In this document: positions 29,701 to 37,062 of the stretch, one piece after another | How positions within the stretch are numbered: position 1 is the stretch's first letter | How the letters are laid out: each line of letters begins with the position of its first letter | From: Bradyrhizobium diazoefficiens | GTDB taxonomy: Bacteria > Pseudomonadota > Alphaproteobacteria > Rhizobiales > Xanthobacteraceae | DNA length: 64,000 nucleotides | NCBI RefSeq assembly: GCF_016599855.1 | Contig: NZ_CP067041.1 | Coordinates: 1,550,001-1,614,000 of the forward strand | Direction: 5' to 3' | Program-made: the position numbers and the translations under genes | The notes under the pieces: generated by a model | What the model was told of the DNA's origin: nothing | Databases searched by the model: none | The model's input: the letters and a program-made list of their open reading frames with translations, nothing else

Positions 29701-30078
29701 TCGATCGCACGGTTTCTTGGGTCCGGGCCGGTAGTGCTGGCGACCGGTGGCGGCGCATTCATGCATGAGGAGACGCGGCGCCACGTTGCCGATAAGGCGG
29801 TCTCGATCTGGCTCAATACCGATATAGGCGAGATCAGGAAACGCCTTCGTCGTGACATCACTCGCCCGCTGTTGCAGACCGCGAGCCGCGAGGACACGAT
29901 CGCGCAGCTGATCAGCGAGCGCGCGCCATTTTATCAACTTGCCGATCTCACGATCGTCCCCGCTCAAAAACGTGACAACAAGAACGCAGATCAATGTGTG
30001 GCTGCGCTGCATGCTCATCTTTGCGGCGAAGGAGGCGTGGATCGGACAGCGGCCAATGTGATCGGAGCGACACCGTGA
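20776..30078 (+). CDS. giant SKWP-repeat type III effector with C-terminal shikimate-kinase-like domain (26 repeats)
   Basis: I start at the ATG at 20776 (MRPIDERGKSL), six bases after TTGGAG; GTG 20719 and ATG 20770 are in frame but have poorer spacing. The 3100-residue protein has four zones. Residues 1-380 are Arg/Ser/Gly-rich and disordered, with about 70-residue tandem repeats. Residues about 515-1625 hold 26 repeats of about 42 residues around LANLVNGFSKWP. Residues about 1630-2900 form a conserved region with DGCGFI and DGDFDGD (2337-2343). The end is a shikimate-kinase-like domain with Walker A GMPGSGKST (2921-2929), DSD, RELE and GGG (2991-2993). SKWP repeats define a Ralstonia effector family (RipS), and B. 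japonicum-type strains have related proteins. It acts presumably inside plant cells. The function is unknown. Confidence 0.85.
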   Translation: MRPIDERGKSLISQFGANEGRGADGSGAGSAHGHGEESRSFTSVVERMQSEPQDSDTGSSRVAPRPSGAGRFAGPPAGPHRLLGAALQGAMGGSRRRFRSLPESGSSRSDEELRRDDPEAESSAARSLPSHAASGPEGRHVHDVPAQTVQARGPQRPYRRYTGEPSRDVGPLPPRGEESWRGDREAGSSHAGRRPPDTQSVSEGSSRPGRWRTPDAPTQPIQREGSERADRTYDGAANRESRLSRSDDGPWRAHRTAESSQRAEVSANTQSVSERRDGPGSWRIDGVHAHPTQAENSERAHRTHRGAANLELDPSRSDGRRPRTDRAAERTQTGGRVPHSQSLSGLNGGAGRPHIDNSAVQNVRGGVPERPSRRSDELNAALREIASAREIGMFSRAVVRYSKQLRGQDLSEFLQTAAGRFDARFVAQFEDNLRSSWGYATTCNAVSREAGGEAGIEACRALAVRVSRLDNTRMKEISPSALSLFASSFGRDPSAECQAAIISIAELCCDESFAFDELQNQSQGLLVNGFSKWPDEESCGEATEAIAREVCGARLSEYIPQHLANLVNGFSKWPEQAHCSQAASLLAGEICRRAARRDGLFDFNQQGLANLVNGLGKWPDDRCGKAIVAIAKEIVARADQLPDFTSQGLANLVNGFSKWPEEEESGRATAAIGNEVSRRAQNNELRGFVSQDLANLVNGFSKWPNEAGCRKGTVDIAAELCRYAVLDVLLSDFYPQHLANLVNGFSKWPDEAIPARAAGFVGSVLCRRATRADGLSDFTPQHLANLVNGFTKWPEQAGCTEATLAIADEVVHAEASRLSSLSPQLLANLVSGFSSRPEESCRRATFKMAGEILSRADREGQFPAFSPQGLANLVSGFSKWPEQCRDVTVAIGNEILARKEELSAFDPQALSNLVSGFSKWPKETICRDITIVITHEIAARNEGLSDFDPQGLAGLVNGLVKWPDQSGSGSAKIAIAKEVIARADRLPDFAPAEVTSLFNAFSNWPETEDCLKAAGLIAAELGGRAGLDAKLPGFAPQHLAVLANAFGKWPKGELNSRQAIVAIADAVQGRADELSVFTHGHLAAVVNGLSKWPQEDACLQATGLIAAELRRRAVSDGGLPDLTPRQLASLVNGFSKWPDEEDIGQAIFAAANELVRRGATGLSHCNDRQLVILMNGLSKWSTAEACLPAARLIATELCSRATRLPDFTEQGLAILVNGFSKWPEEEPSRLGTMAIAREVHRRADSLPVFSSQGLANLVNGFSKWPGDADTRHAALAIAGEVNRRANQLSAFTQQELANLVSGFSKWPQEEAALQGTMAIASEVLRRQPSDFTQQQLASLVNGFSKWPGEEPARQGAIAIASEVLRRQPSDFGQQELANLANGFSKWPGEESSRQGTIAIACEVHRGAERLSAFTSQGLANLTNGFSKWLVEDTRQAIVAIAAEVCRRSDQLAAFARQELSNLVNGFSKWTEDAYTGQATVMIAREICRRRDQLSGFSQQELANLVNGFSKWPEEEDARQATVAIARELRDGDRLSHADNQPLAILVNGLSKWSEDEDTSQTAVVIAREVCRRPLSDVTPLQLAYLVNGFSKWPEEAVCHQALVDIARGLGRGGQRFGAFTMPQFTMIASALGRGITRGEDAGEIVATALLKDRLHQLAHHLHYANDRLEHSDVLAIATIFKTLAKARLTDDLGLLAPTGLDRLNQLLRAPEFAAGNNIETMGNLCAALVPLARSPHLRWHRRQALHLLNDIQPVVEQKIEAHFNASKAERIRGPLASRGPALSIYQVLKARAVLANMFKRPDVEGKKSDLQMRQQELQRGTRKILASTRDLIQGDLSNMSWNLIAQIEADDPVDALDTFVEQNAAMIREKYPAAVFDVHEVLRAMDHDPRPPQGEAGLMRLPVVDMQGRPLPTETETRYSIFHRLTSGTIEVVAVQLPAKPSAFMLARTFTYKGVPYRMDLFGGSKLKAPKRTELQNPAHAPGKPAAAPSGGKLLAVPYAETAPGTSFEKLLRAWAPFKEAYWYAQRRGFAAPPAITGLGPHDYALEGAFKLLLTPDRPSNEAHPFKLMGAEGPIALRPHDGCGFIKASLAERMPAVRRAGPQEGPDRMPAYGEAKRSSVPASALQHYPRSERVADEAREKANAWLESRGADSLIGDQLFRTVTAGHIDGSGAVAVPSSDDDLHVPKRKSETLTRTGGVLIGRSPYDTPNLRPLAPERVKSAADGDPTAAFLDRCAAMQYSFSVAQKSRDELAADDPSFFAKGILIVVPDAMWPADYADRGLVLSAEDIKSHSSWTERKDRAKNDTLVDCVGILQATEVFAPGSLVAVPTGEQKKLDGDFDGDTVVIIGDRPQLYEHVREFDEKEQARGVRSLKPPKSYTPAIESDNYQFSRASQILAATRDALEIYSGLQRSFLAQSHQARRWFAERAIFGMYEGVHHELRRDIRQLLNEEQVSGQDIEDKLDRARSEIKAADHPVAHEVAELLVSELQAWAESTDEQVLPETAKTVSDTKLAVSRALAELFPDLAEAYPAATHPRERIQVLLDHYPARIDPRPDGYIVEDLVQSASNLLSLGIKVGTDAFKSDTSVALFMKKCQGLQRLLQQTPGVKPVPYVKSMAATLNQGRFNIDTTLADLKDNPTLAASIMEVSIKLASDKGILPRPFGLRAALEASNTMTLTREQVSERARIEAARASAEEKEITTAALQVVESLRQTGIDVKMPHLDLRLRAENSLRDQLMEMNDAPDSDSQLISSAVRHVFEVPDKDFARAFRQAMLAFEEQGYAEISTTNWFRLSAPTFVGMKTVLATPGGYRFDAEFHTPASYKAKIANHDTYKEIQRRGRGDAPDPHKIEQLAQRAREICKEVAIPDGVRNIPHWSIEGAYTGGVRAAFGLRSAEQSRTLEPGAKEIVAALNGRPIVLVGMPGSGKSTIGPYLARRLGLPFIDSDKKIETAARMSITEIFASKGEQHFRELEANSIARFLGSGPVVLATGGGAFMHEETRRHVADKAVSIWLNTDIGEIRKRLRRDITRPLLQTASREDTIAQLISERAPFYQLADLTIVPAQKRDNKNADQCVAALHAHLCGEGGVDRTAANVIGATP
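21170..21900 (+). repeat. degenerate N-terminal tandem repeats (about 70 codons) in the first SKWP effector
   Basis: Units opening with TQSVSEGSSRPGRWR, TQSVSERRDGPGSWR and SQSLSGLNGGAGRP follow each other at about 70-codon spacing. Each contains a SERA.RT and a RSD segment; a more worn unit precedes them. They are distinct from the SKWP repeats. The second SKWP protein has similar worn units (for example RQSAPDLDQRPGKRR). Confidence 0.65.
22340..25640 (+). repeat. SKWP tandem repeat array, 26 units
   Basis: The LVNGFSKWP-type core occurs from residue 526 to residue 1585 of the encoded protein. That is 26 units by my count, with a mean spacing of 42.4 residues (about 127 bp). The consensus is F-S/T-x-Q-x-LANLVNGFSKWPEE followed by A-x-x-AIA-x-E-V-x-RRA. 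Units 8, 11-13 and 16 are the most divergent. DNA identity between units is highest around the core. Confidence 0.9.
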
Positions 30079-30609
30079 TGTCCTCGCTCACAACATTCCA
30101 TGACTGCCGATGTCGCGCTGAACGATCGTGCTGAACGGTCTCTTCACCTTGAGTGCGCTACTCCACTGATCGCGACGCAGCGACGGTTGGGCGTCGCTAC
30201 GACACCTGTTCTCGATCGGCGCGAGCTTTTTCGCACGCGGGTAGCGAACTCAGTCGCCCACCACGGCTGGCCCCCGCAATGCGCCGCGGATCCCGTCGGC
30301 CAGCGTGGCGAGGATTCGTTCAACGTCTGCTGTGAGACATGAACGATAAATCGGTATCCTCAATGCATCTGGGCGACGTGCGTGGTGATGGAGCAGCGCA
30401 AGTTGCGCGACTTGTCGCGGAGAAGGGTGGTGCTTCTCCCGAAAGCTCAAGCCGCCACTCAGAGGGCCGAGTCTGGTCTTCAAAGCGTATCCTCTTCCGT
30501 AAGAAATTCGTCATAGGACGCCTCGACTTCCATCGTGGCATCCTCAAAACAATAGAGCTTGGCACCGCTTCCAGCTTTTGTTGCGGCCACCAATACTCGC
30601 TCTGAATCT
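30079..30609. other. about 530 bp between effector genes, no gene recognised
   Basis: A short minus-strand stretch (IYRSCLTADVERILATL near 30350) looks like the tail of a once-coding region. It has no start or context, and I do not call a gene. Confidence 0.35.
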
Positions 30610-30638
30610 CGTCAGTTTCTCGAAAGCTCGAGCTCCTA
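30610..30638 (+). promoter_or_regulatory. tts box upstream of the TPS-like effector gene
   Basis: CGTCAGTTTCTCGAAAGCTC followed by a CTCCTA end is a close match to the tts-box consensus for TtsI. It lies 60 bp before the ATG at 30698, so the effector should be induced with the T3SS. Confidence 0.88.
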
Positions 30639-30697
30639 AGATAAGAAGCATGGACGTCCCGCGCTAACCGTTCTGATCACTGAATCGGAGGTATAGA

Positions 30698-32416
30698 ATG
30701 GATCCGTTTAATGTCATGAAATCCGTTCCTGCAGCTGCTCCTGTCACGTCGCGCGCCAGGCCGGAACAGCTGAAAATGAACCAAGCCGCTTTCGAGCAGC
30801 AGCTGAGCCAAGCCGCACTGGGGCGGGCGAAGCCAGCGGATGGCCCTCATGTTGTCCTTGCCCAGCGCGAGGCGGCAACTGGCATGGAGTCTCAGCTGTC
30901 AGATGAGAAACTAGTTGTTGTTTCGAACCGTGTTTCGACCTTCGATCCCGGCAAGCCCAAGACGGGTGGTCTTGCCGCGGCCCTTGAGCCAGTCGTTGAA
31001 CGTTCCGGCGCCGTTTGGACGGGGTCCTCCGGCACGCTAAGCGAGGGCAGCGAGCGGCTAAATCATCTCGAGCGGCACGGCACGGGTCAGGTTGCAAAGA
31101 TAGATCTACCGGCCGCCCACTATGATAGCTTCTACTATGGATTTGCGAATTCCACTCTGTGGCCGGCATTTCATTCGCTGACTGAACGGATGTCGCCTTC
31201 GGAGGAGCCGCATTATAAGAGCTATCGTGAGATCAACTGCTCCATGGCGCGCGCGCTCTCACGCCTTAAGAACAAAGGCGCGATTTGGGTGCATGATTAT
31301 CATTTCCTTCCTCTCGGCGATGAGCTGCGCGAGCTCTCGATTCAGCAGCCGATCGGCTTTTTTTTGCATACGCCATGGCCGAAGCCTGACGTGATGGAGA
31401 AGGTTCCCCATCATCACGAGTTGATGGAATCGATGCTGGCATACGATCTTGTCGGCTTTCAAACCCGCAGCGATCTGGAAAATTTCCTCTGTTGCCTACA
31501 GGCGCATCTGGGGCTGGAGAGCAAGAGCGATGCTGTTATTTCGGCTCGTGGCCTGACTCGGTGCCAAACGTTTCCGATTGGGATCGATCCGAAGCAGTTC
31601 GTTGACTACGCAGTGGAATCGCTCGCGACGCATCGACAGGAGATCTCGTCGATGCAGGACAAACTCGATGGCACGAAGCTAGCGATCGGCGTGGATCGCC
31701 TTGACTATACTAAGGGTATCGACAATCGGATCAAAGCTCTTGATCAGGTGTTGGCCGATAAGCCGCACAGCATTTCGCTGTTGCAGATTGGGACGCCTTC
31801 GCGCGGGGACATTCCAGCATACAGTGAATATCAGAGCGATATCGACAGCCTCGTCAGCGATGTCAACCGTAAGCACGGAACGGACCAGGGCTGGAAGCCG
31901 GTGCTCTACGAGAAGGGCCACGTATCGCAGATGCAACTCGCGGGCCTCTATCGTACCGCGGAGGTTGGTCTGGTGACACCGTTGCGTGACGGCATGAACC
32001 TGGTGGCAAAAGAGTACGTTGCTGCGCAAGATCCAAACGACCCGGGTGTGCTGATTTTATCGAAGTTCGCCGGGGCGGCAGAAGACCTCAACGGAAATGA
32101 GGCACTGCACGTGGATCCGGCCTCTCCTGACGACATCGCGACTGCGATTTCGACAGCGACTGAGATGCCGCGCGAGGAGCGCATCGAACGCTGGCGACCG
32201 ATGATGGACAAGCTTGAGGCTTATACGATCCACGACTGGTCGAAGGACTTCCTTCGCGAGCTCGGCCACAGTCGGGTGGCAGTGCCAGCGGATCAGTTCC
32301 GATATCTTGGCTTCGGCTGGCTCAACGAGGCCGAAATGCCCAGCTACCAAACCCCGGAGGAGCTGAATGGCGCGGTAAAGCATGTACAGGATACGCGGTG
32401 GGTCTTGCCTTCCTAG
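30698..32416 (+). CDS. trehalose-6-phosphate synthase-like type III effector
   Basis: This 572-residue protein is an OtsA/GT20 glycosyltransferase with an extra N terminus of about 73 residues (MDPFNVMKSVPAAAPVTSRA...), polar and Gln/Ala-rich like a type III secretion signal. The catalytic part begins LVVVSNRV. It keeps TGGLAAAL, WVHDYHFLPL, FFLHTPWP, VDRLDYTKGI and PLRDGMNLVAKEYVA, the donor and acceptor contacts of OtsA, so it is probably active and joins UDP-glucose to glucose-6-phosphate. A strong tts box lies 60 bp upstream. Ralstonia has an injected TPS effector (RipTPS), so injection into plant cells is the natural inference. An ordinary housekeeping OtsA would not carry a tts box. Confidence 0.88.
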   Translation: MDPFNVMKSVPAAAPVTSRARPEQLKMNQAAFEQQLSQAALGRAKPADGPHVVLAQREAATGMESQLSDEKLVVVSNRVSTFDPGKPKTGGLAAALEPVVERSGAVWTGSSGTLSEGSERLNHLERHGTGQVAKIDLPAAHYDSFYYGFANSTLWPAFHSLTERMSPSEEPHYKSYREINCSMARALSRLKNKGAIWVHDYHFLPLGDELRELSIQQPIGFFLHTPWPKPDVMEKVPHHHELMESMLAYDLVGFQTRSDLENFLCCLQAHLGLESKSDAVISARGLTRCQTFPIGIDPKQFVDYAVESLATHRQEISSMQDKLDGTKLAIGVDRLDYTKGIDNRIKALDQVLADKPHSISLLQIGTPSRGDIPAYSEYQSDIDSLVSDVNRKHGTDQGWKPVLYEKGHVSQMQLAGLYRTAEVGLVTPLRDGMNLVAKEYVAAQDPNDPGVLILSKFAGAAEDLNGNEALHVDPASPDDIATAISTATEMPREERIERWRPMMDKLEAYTIHDWSKDFLRELGHSRVAVPADQFRYLGFGWLNEAEMPSYQTPEELNGAVKHVQDTRWVLPS

Positions 32417-32466
32417 TGCGTGCAGACCAGGGGAGGCAGGCTAGCGACTGATTCTCGGCACGGTGA

Positions 32467-33188
32467 TTAAGCCTCTTTCGCCGAAGACCGGCTGGTGTAA
32501 GCGCGGCCCGCTTTGGCGCGAGCTTTCTCAGTTGTGAACATCCATTTGATGCGGGCGCGCGAGGCATTGCGTTGTCGCTCCCATGCCCCACGTCGGACAG
32601 GATGCGTTGTGTGCATTGGATCCGCCGATCCAGGAACTGGCTGCGTAGCACGCCAATGTCGATCTCGACCATGCTCAGCCAGCTGGCATGCTTGGGGACG
32701 TAGTGGAACTGGAGCCGGCACAGCAGGCGGCGCGCTTCGGCCGGCCGGAAGGCTTGGTAAAGCGTCGACGGGGTGGGTGGGCATATTGTCCAGCACGGCC
32801 CGGATGCGCTCTGCCTTTGAGAAGTGACGGTGGCGAGGGGCGCGCATGCAGGCGGCGAAGCCGACCGCGTGCTGTCGACGACATTGACCTTGCGGCGAGA
32901 GCCGGTGCGCGTCGAGGAAGATGAACAGACTGACGGTGCAGTTGCGCTTGTAATCGCAATTCGTAGTGCTCGAGCTGGCCGGCTTTGACCGAAATCGGTC
33001 GGAGCGAGCTCGGCGATGGGCGGTTTTTCGTCAAAGCAGACCACCGGGCGCTTCTGATCGGGCTTTCGGCATAAAGATCGAACACATCCTCCATGGACGC
33101 GACGAACTCGCCATTCGGCCTGTGGAATGCACCCCATGTCCCTGCGCCAGGGATCGAGTTCGTTCAAGCCGGCGGAACGAGATTTCAT
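32467..33188 (-). pseudogene. IS630-family transposase relic
   Basis: Minus-strand frames give, in order, MEDVFDLYAES, PKRPVVCFDE-like text (QKRPVVCFDEKP), FHYVPKHASWLSMVEIDIGVL, QFLDRRIQ, AWERQRNAS and ARIKWMFTTEKAR. These are the conserved DDE-domain segments of IS630-type transposases. They are spread over three frames with missing bases, and the N-terminal DNA-binding part is absent. It lies just after the TPS effector and before the nopT promoter. Confidence 0.85.
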
Positions 33189-33518
33189 GAAAAAGCGTGT
33201 CTCAGCGTGGGCGTTGCATAAGTCGCACGCATCGCTAGACCCTCGTCAAATCTTTCTGCTCCGACCAACGTTCTCGCCGGGGAAAAAGCGGATGATGCCC
33301 TTCAAATCCGCGCGACAAGGGCACGTATTCTTCTTTCCTTTCCTTCTATCCACGATCCGTGGCGAACCTGTTTCACAGGGGCGCTATCTGGCATTGCGAG
33401 CGCCTATCGAGGGCCGAGGGATCGCCGGCAGGGCGGGCCAAAACCCCGGTCGCGCTCCTGCCAGGAAACTATGCCGTTCCCGTCTTCGTGATGCGCTCCA
33501 AGCTGGGCAACGCCTGCC
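33189..33518. other. about 330 bp upstream of the nopT tts box, no gene recognised
   Basis: Only short open frames without a signature. It probably contains the worn end of the IS630 relic. Confidence 0.35.
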
Positions 33519-33547
33519 CGTCAGCTTGTCATCAGCTTGTCCAAAGA
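33519..33547 (+). promoter_or_regulatory. tts box upstream of nopT
   Basis: CGTCAGCTTGTCATCAGCTT followed by GTCCAAAGA matches the first two thirds of the tts box well; the CTA end is changed. It lies 69 bp before the ATG at 33616. Confidence 0.75.
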
Positions 33548-33615
33548 TCATTCAAAGCAGGGCCTAAGCAGCGAGAACTCACTGCGAAGAGGCACCCCGT
33601 TGAAGGGAAGCGAGA

Positions 33616-34539
33616 ATGGCCGTGCATAATCAAATCAGTGACCTATCCACACGTCCTAGCCAAGCTCACGAGCCGAGCCACTCGGTGGCCAGCGACGGCT
33701 TTCAGCAGATACTTGCGGGCATGTCGGCCCGATCGGTGCCAGATTCCCATGCGAGTTCGCCTCCGACGCCAACAGGGCCGTACTCGCTCCTTTCCGAGCC
33801 CCCTATCACGGAGTTTGACAGGCTTTCATTTGGCAGAAACAGGCCAAATCTCACGTCGCGGAGGAGGCTGCCGCCTGGGGAGTTGCCCGACAAAATGGGG
33901 TGCTGCGTCAGCACGCCACAGACCAGCGGTCCTCGCAATCCCAGTACATCCTCACCGGCGAGGTGGAGCACCTCTCTGTTCGAATACAGGACGGCCGAAT
34001 TGCACGAGGCGAATATAAACGGCATCTGCGTCGGGTTAACTGCGGAGTGGTTCTCCATTCTCAGCAACACCCCGTCGGCCCGAATGCGTGCGCTAACACC
34101 CGGATCACAAAGGCACGGCGCAGCGGCTGTGCGGCAGGAGCAGTATCAGGATATGAAGGATCACCTGCTAAGGAGAGGAGCAGAAGCTTCTCAGGCAGAC
34201 CTTGAAGCACAAAACAGCGTGTTGCGGGAAGCAGGCTTGCAGCCATCCGGAAAAGAGAAGGTCTATGAATTCGGCGACTCTTCGAGCCTCTCGCGCATGG
34301 TGGGGAAAATCACCAACGACGGATCGAAATATTTGCTCAGTTTGTATTTCGCCGAAGGTGGCTCACACGTAATCGCAACGTCGGCGTCGAATGGAAGTAC
34401 TACACTCTTCGATCCAAACCACGGAGAATTTACCGTTCAACCAGAGGAGATGGAGGGCTTGTGGCAAAGCCTCGCTGATCGTTACAGGAACCCCAACCAG
34501 CAGCATTTGACGACAATCACCACCCAAAAGGTATACTGA
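33616..34539 (+). CDS. nopT: NopT, full-length C58-family cysteine protease effector
   Basis: This is a 307-residue type III effector of the YopT/AvrPphB family. The catalytic triad is Cys138 (NGICVGLTAEW), His251 (GSHVIATS) and Asp266 (TTLFDP). A pro-region of about 94 residues ends in DKM followed by GCC (Asp92-Lys93-Met94 / Gly95-Cys96-Cys97). NopT proteins cleave themselves there, exposing a glycine for myristoylation and cysteines for palmitoylation, which sends them to the host plasma membrane. The N terminus is Ser/Gln-rich as expected for secretion. A tts box lies 69 bp upstream. Published work on B. japonicum USDA110 describes two NopT proteins, and this window also has two. Confidence 0.93.
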   Translation: MAVHNQISDLSTRPSQAHEPSHSVASDGFQQILAGMSARSVPDSHASSPPTPTGPYSLLSEPPITEFDRLSFGRNRPNLTSRRRLPPGELPDKMGCCVSTPQTSGPRNPSTSSPARWSTSLFEYRTAELHEANINGICVGLTAEWFSILSNTPSARMRALTPGSQRHGAAAVRQEQYQDMKDHLLRRGAEASQADLEAQNSVLREAGLQPSGKEKVYEFGDSSSLSRMVGKITNDGSKYLLSLYFAEGGSHVIATSASNGSTTLFDPNHGEFTVQPEEMEGLWQSLADRYRNPNQQHLTTITTQKVY

Positions 34540-34671
34540 GCCGGGCCTGCACTCGGCGGACAACTGGCGTTCTAACAACGCCGGCAAGCTCAGCAAGAAT
34601 GCGGGATCCATTCCCCCCTGTTCAGCACAGAGCGCAAGGACAGCTGGATTGATTGAGAATAGAGGTTTGGA

Positions 34672-34696
34672 CACCTCCGAGTTAAGCTCGGAGGTG
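34672..34696. terminator. 10-bp perfect hairpin after nopT
   Basis: CACCTCCGAG (34672-34681) pairs perfectly with CTCGGAGGTG (34687-34696) around the loop TTAAG, about 130 bp after the nopT stop. There is no clear T run. The stem is strong enough to end or protect a transcript. Confidence 0.55.
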
Positions 34697-35099
34697 AGGT
34701 CTCGACCGCAGAGGGTTCAGTTAGGAAAACCGATCGTCAGGTTCGAAAATACCCGCCCGTCGAAATCTGGCACATAGCAAGCAATTTGCCTTGTAGCCGA
34801 GCCAAAACCGCGTTCCAAGGCGTCGAGCTGGCCCTGCTCGCAGTCTCGGCCAGACCCAAGGCACGGCGATCGGACGTTGCATGCAACGGCGGCGTTAGCG
34901 CCAGGGGTTCACTTGCTGCTGAGAGTGCCTGTTGCCGGCGCGCATTCTTCTCACGCTTGCCAAGGGACGGCTTCTCGGTGGAAAGGTGGAGTCTTCTGCG
35001 CGAGGTCCTCGCCGTTACGCGCTTGAACGTGGCGGCGAGGTTCGCATCATTCGCCATTGAAAGGATACACCCAGCCGGAGATTGCCAGCGCAACCGGCC
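34697..35099. other. about 400 bp between nopT and nopX ends, possible small minus-strand ORF
   Basis: On the minus strand an ATG at 35057 (MANDANLAATFKRV...) opens about 106 codons just downstream of the nopX stop. The composition is Arg/Ser-rich, the ribosome site is weak, and I recognise no family. I do not call it a gene. Confidence 0.3.
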
Positions 35100-36974
35100 T
35101 CAGGCCGCGTTCTGAGACGACGGCGTGATGGCGGCCTTACCCGGAACATCGGCGACGCTCGTCGACTCGGTCTCAAGCCGCGCCTTCAGGTCGTTCAAAT
35201 AGTTGTCCGCATAGGATTGCGCCTCCGAGATCGTCATATCGATCCCTCTCGTCGCCGCCTCTTGCAGCACCGTCTTTGCGAGGCCCTCGCGCATCGCCAA
35301 TTTGACCTGCGGCCCCGCGATACAGCCAATGGCCTGCGCGGCGACATTGAGACCTGCTTCTGCCAGCGCCTTTTTCATATTGCCTCCGGTAATAGCCGTG
35401 TGCACAATGTTCGCTGCTTGCGACTCGACCTCGAGCCCCATCGCTACCGCATCCGCTATTTCGCCCAAGCCCGGAATGAAGCCGAGTAAGCCGACTGCTG
35501 TGGCCTCCCAATCAAGTACCTTCGAGCCTACCTGGAGCACAGTATCGACCACATGCATGAGCGCTCCGCCATTCTTCTTGGCAGCTTTAATATCTGGCTG
35601 GTTGGTCATCCCTATCATCATGTCCGCGACAGCGGACGTCTCGTCGCCGGTCGTGGGGACATGGGTCTTCGTCTGCTGAACGGTACGGTTCGCAGCTGAC
35701 ATGTTGCCGTAAAAGTGCGCGAAGTCGTTGTTGCTGATGTTGCCGGAATCGACGGTATGCCCGCCGCCGAAGTCCCAGAATTTGTGGTGGGTCTTGTAGC
35801 CCGTAATCGAATTGTTTAGCAAACCAAACAACAGCGGGTCCGAGAGCAGCTGTGACGCCGCTTGGCGTACGTTTGGATTGAGGCTCTGGTCGTCGGCCAT
35901 GCTCTTCAGCTTGTCTCGTCTCAGAACGCCGCCGCCGAAAAATGCGGACTGATGTTTGTTGATCGTCTCGAGCGTGTTGAGCTCGCTCCGGTTGAGACTC
36001 ATGGACGATGAAGCGACTTGCAGAAAATCCTCTTTGTGGACGAGATCAATCGCGCCGCCGTACAACTGCTTCCAGGCGTCCGGATGGTCGACGAAGTATT
36101 GAGCCGCCGCGATCACCTGGGCCGGACACTTGCCCGGTTGGGCCTTGCCATCGACGATCTGCTTGAAGTCGTCCAAACTTAGAGACTTGGGCAGATAATC
36201 GGAATATCGGTAGAGCTCGCGCATTGCATCATTGGCGGTCATGACCGACGGTTGTCCATTTCCGGTACCGTCGGACGAAATGTAGTTCTGCTGGTAGCTG
36301 CGCGCCTGCTTCTCCTGGAACGCAGCAACCTGCGGGTGACTGGCGGAGAACCCGGACAGATCGTTCGCCTTGATCTTGCCTCCGCAGCGGCCGTCGCCTT
36401 GGGAGCCGATCGCGTAGAAGAGCTCCGGGTCTTGCCGCAACTTGTAGAGTGCCTCCGCCAGGTCCGGTGGCGTCGAGGGGTCGCTGGCCCTATCTGCCAG
36501 CTGGTCCCAACTGAGCGGGCATTGGTCCGTGTGCCGGTTCAGCACTGCCACAATCTGTAGCTCGGCATCGGTTAGCGTGCCGCCGTTCCACGTGATCCTC
36601 GTGCTTGGCACCGGATAGGCCGGCACAGGCGGTGGAGCAGGCTCGGTCGGCTCTGATTGTTCGACGGGGGCGGGGGGGAGCGGTTGCTGCTCGAATGCCT
36701 TCTCGAATGCCTTGATCGACGCCTTCAAATGCGCCGGCATTTCGTCCATCGAATCCTGCGCCGTCTGCAAGTTCCGCTGCAGCAGATCTGGTGGCGTGGA
36801 GGAGTCTTCGGGTTTGTCCTGCGGCGAGTAGAGGGACACCGCTGACTCGAACAGCAAAGCATCGCTTTGCCGAATGTGCCCCGGCGTCTGCGAGAACACC
36901 GCCGGCGAAGCCCCAGGAAGAATAAACTGAGCTTGATCTGAATTGGCGGGGCGCGAGAAGTTGTTGAGCTGCAC
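35100..36974 (-). CDS. nopX: NopX (NolX), HrpF-type translocon protein
   Basis: NopX is secreted and thought to form the pore in the host membrane through which effectors pass. The gene has the NolX/HrpF features. The N terminus is Asn/Gln/Pro-rich and includes Pro-rich PPAPVEQSEPTEPAPPPVP. The middle domain has WNGGTLTDAELQIVAVLNRH and DPELFYAIGSQGDGRCGG. Near the C terminus there is a hydrophobic stretch (GLLGFIPGLGEIADAVAMG). I choose the GTG at 36974 (VQLNNFSRP), behind CAGGGGA, giving 624 residues. The upstream in-frame ATG at 37034 overlaps the end of the tts box itself and cannot lie within a transcript started from it. Confidence 0.9.
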   Translation of the reverse strand: MQLNNFSRPANSDQAQFILPGASPAVFSQTPGHIRQSDALLFESAVSLYSPQDKPEDSSTPPDLLQRNLQTAQDSMDEMPAHLKASIKAFEKAFEQQPLPPAPVEQSEPTEPAPPPVPAYPVPSTRITWNGGTLTDAELQIVAVLNRHTDQCPLSWDQLADRASDPSTPPDLAEALYKLRQDPELFYAIGSQGDGRCGGKIKANDLSGFSASHPQVAAFQEKQARSYQQNYISSDGTGNGQPSVMTANDAMRELYRYSDYLPKSLSLDDFKQIVDGKAQPGKCPAQVIAAAQYFVDHPDAWKQLYGGAIDLVHKEDFLQVASSSMSLNRSELNTLETINKHQSAFFGGGVLRRDKLKSMADDQSLNPNVRQAASQLLSDPLLFGLLNNSITGYKTHHKFWDFGGGHTVDSGNISNNDFAHFYGNMSAANRTVQQTKTHVPTTGDETSAVADMMIGMTNQPDIKAAKKNGGALMHVVDTVLQVGSKVLDWEATAVGLLGFIPGLGEIADAVAMGLEVESQAANIVHTAITGGNMKKALAEAGLNVAAQAIGCIAGPQVKLAMREGLAKTVLQEAATRGIDMTISEAQSYADNYLNDLKARLETESTSVADVPGKAAITPSSQNAA

Positions 36975-37033
36975 CGTGTTTGTTTCCCCTGCGGACAATA
37001 GACGGTAGAGGCGTCTTGAGATCAACGCTCTCA

Positions 37034-37062
37034 TAGGACGGCGACCTTTCGACAAGCTGACG
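37034..37062 (-). promoter_or_regulatory. tts box upstream of nopX
   Basis: Read on the minus strand it is CGTCAGCTTGTCGAAAGGTC followed by GCCGTCCTA, close to the consensus. It ends 60 bp before the GTG chosen as the nopX start. Confidence 0.88.

Noticed and set aside
30250..30483. Possible aminotransferase tail on the minus strand
   Set aside because: Only about 30 residues look protein-like and there is no catalytic lysine segment or start; too little to call.
34740..35057. 106-codon minus-strand frame downstream of nopX
   Set aside because: Weak ribosome site, skewed Arg/Ser composition and no recognisable domain.
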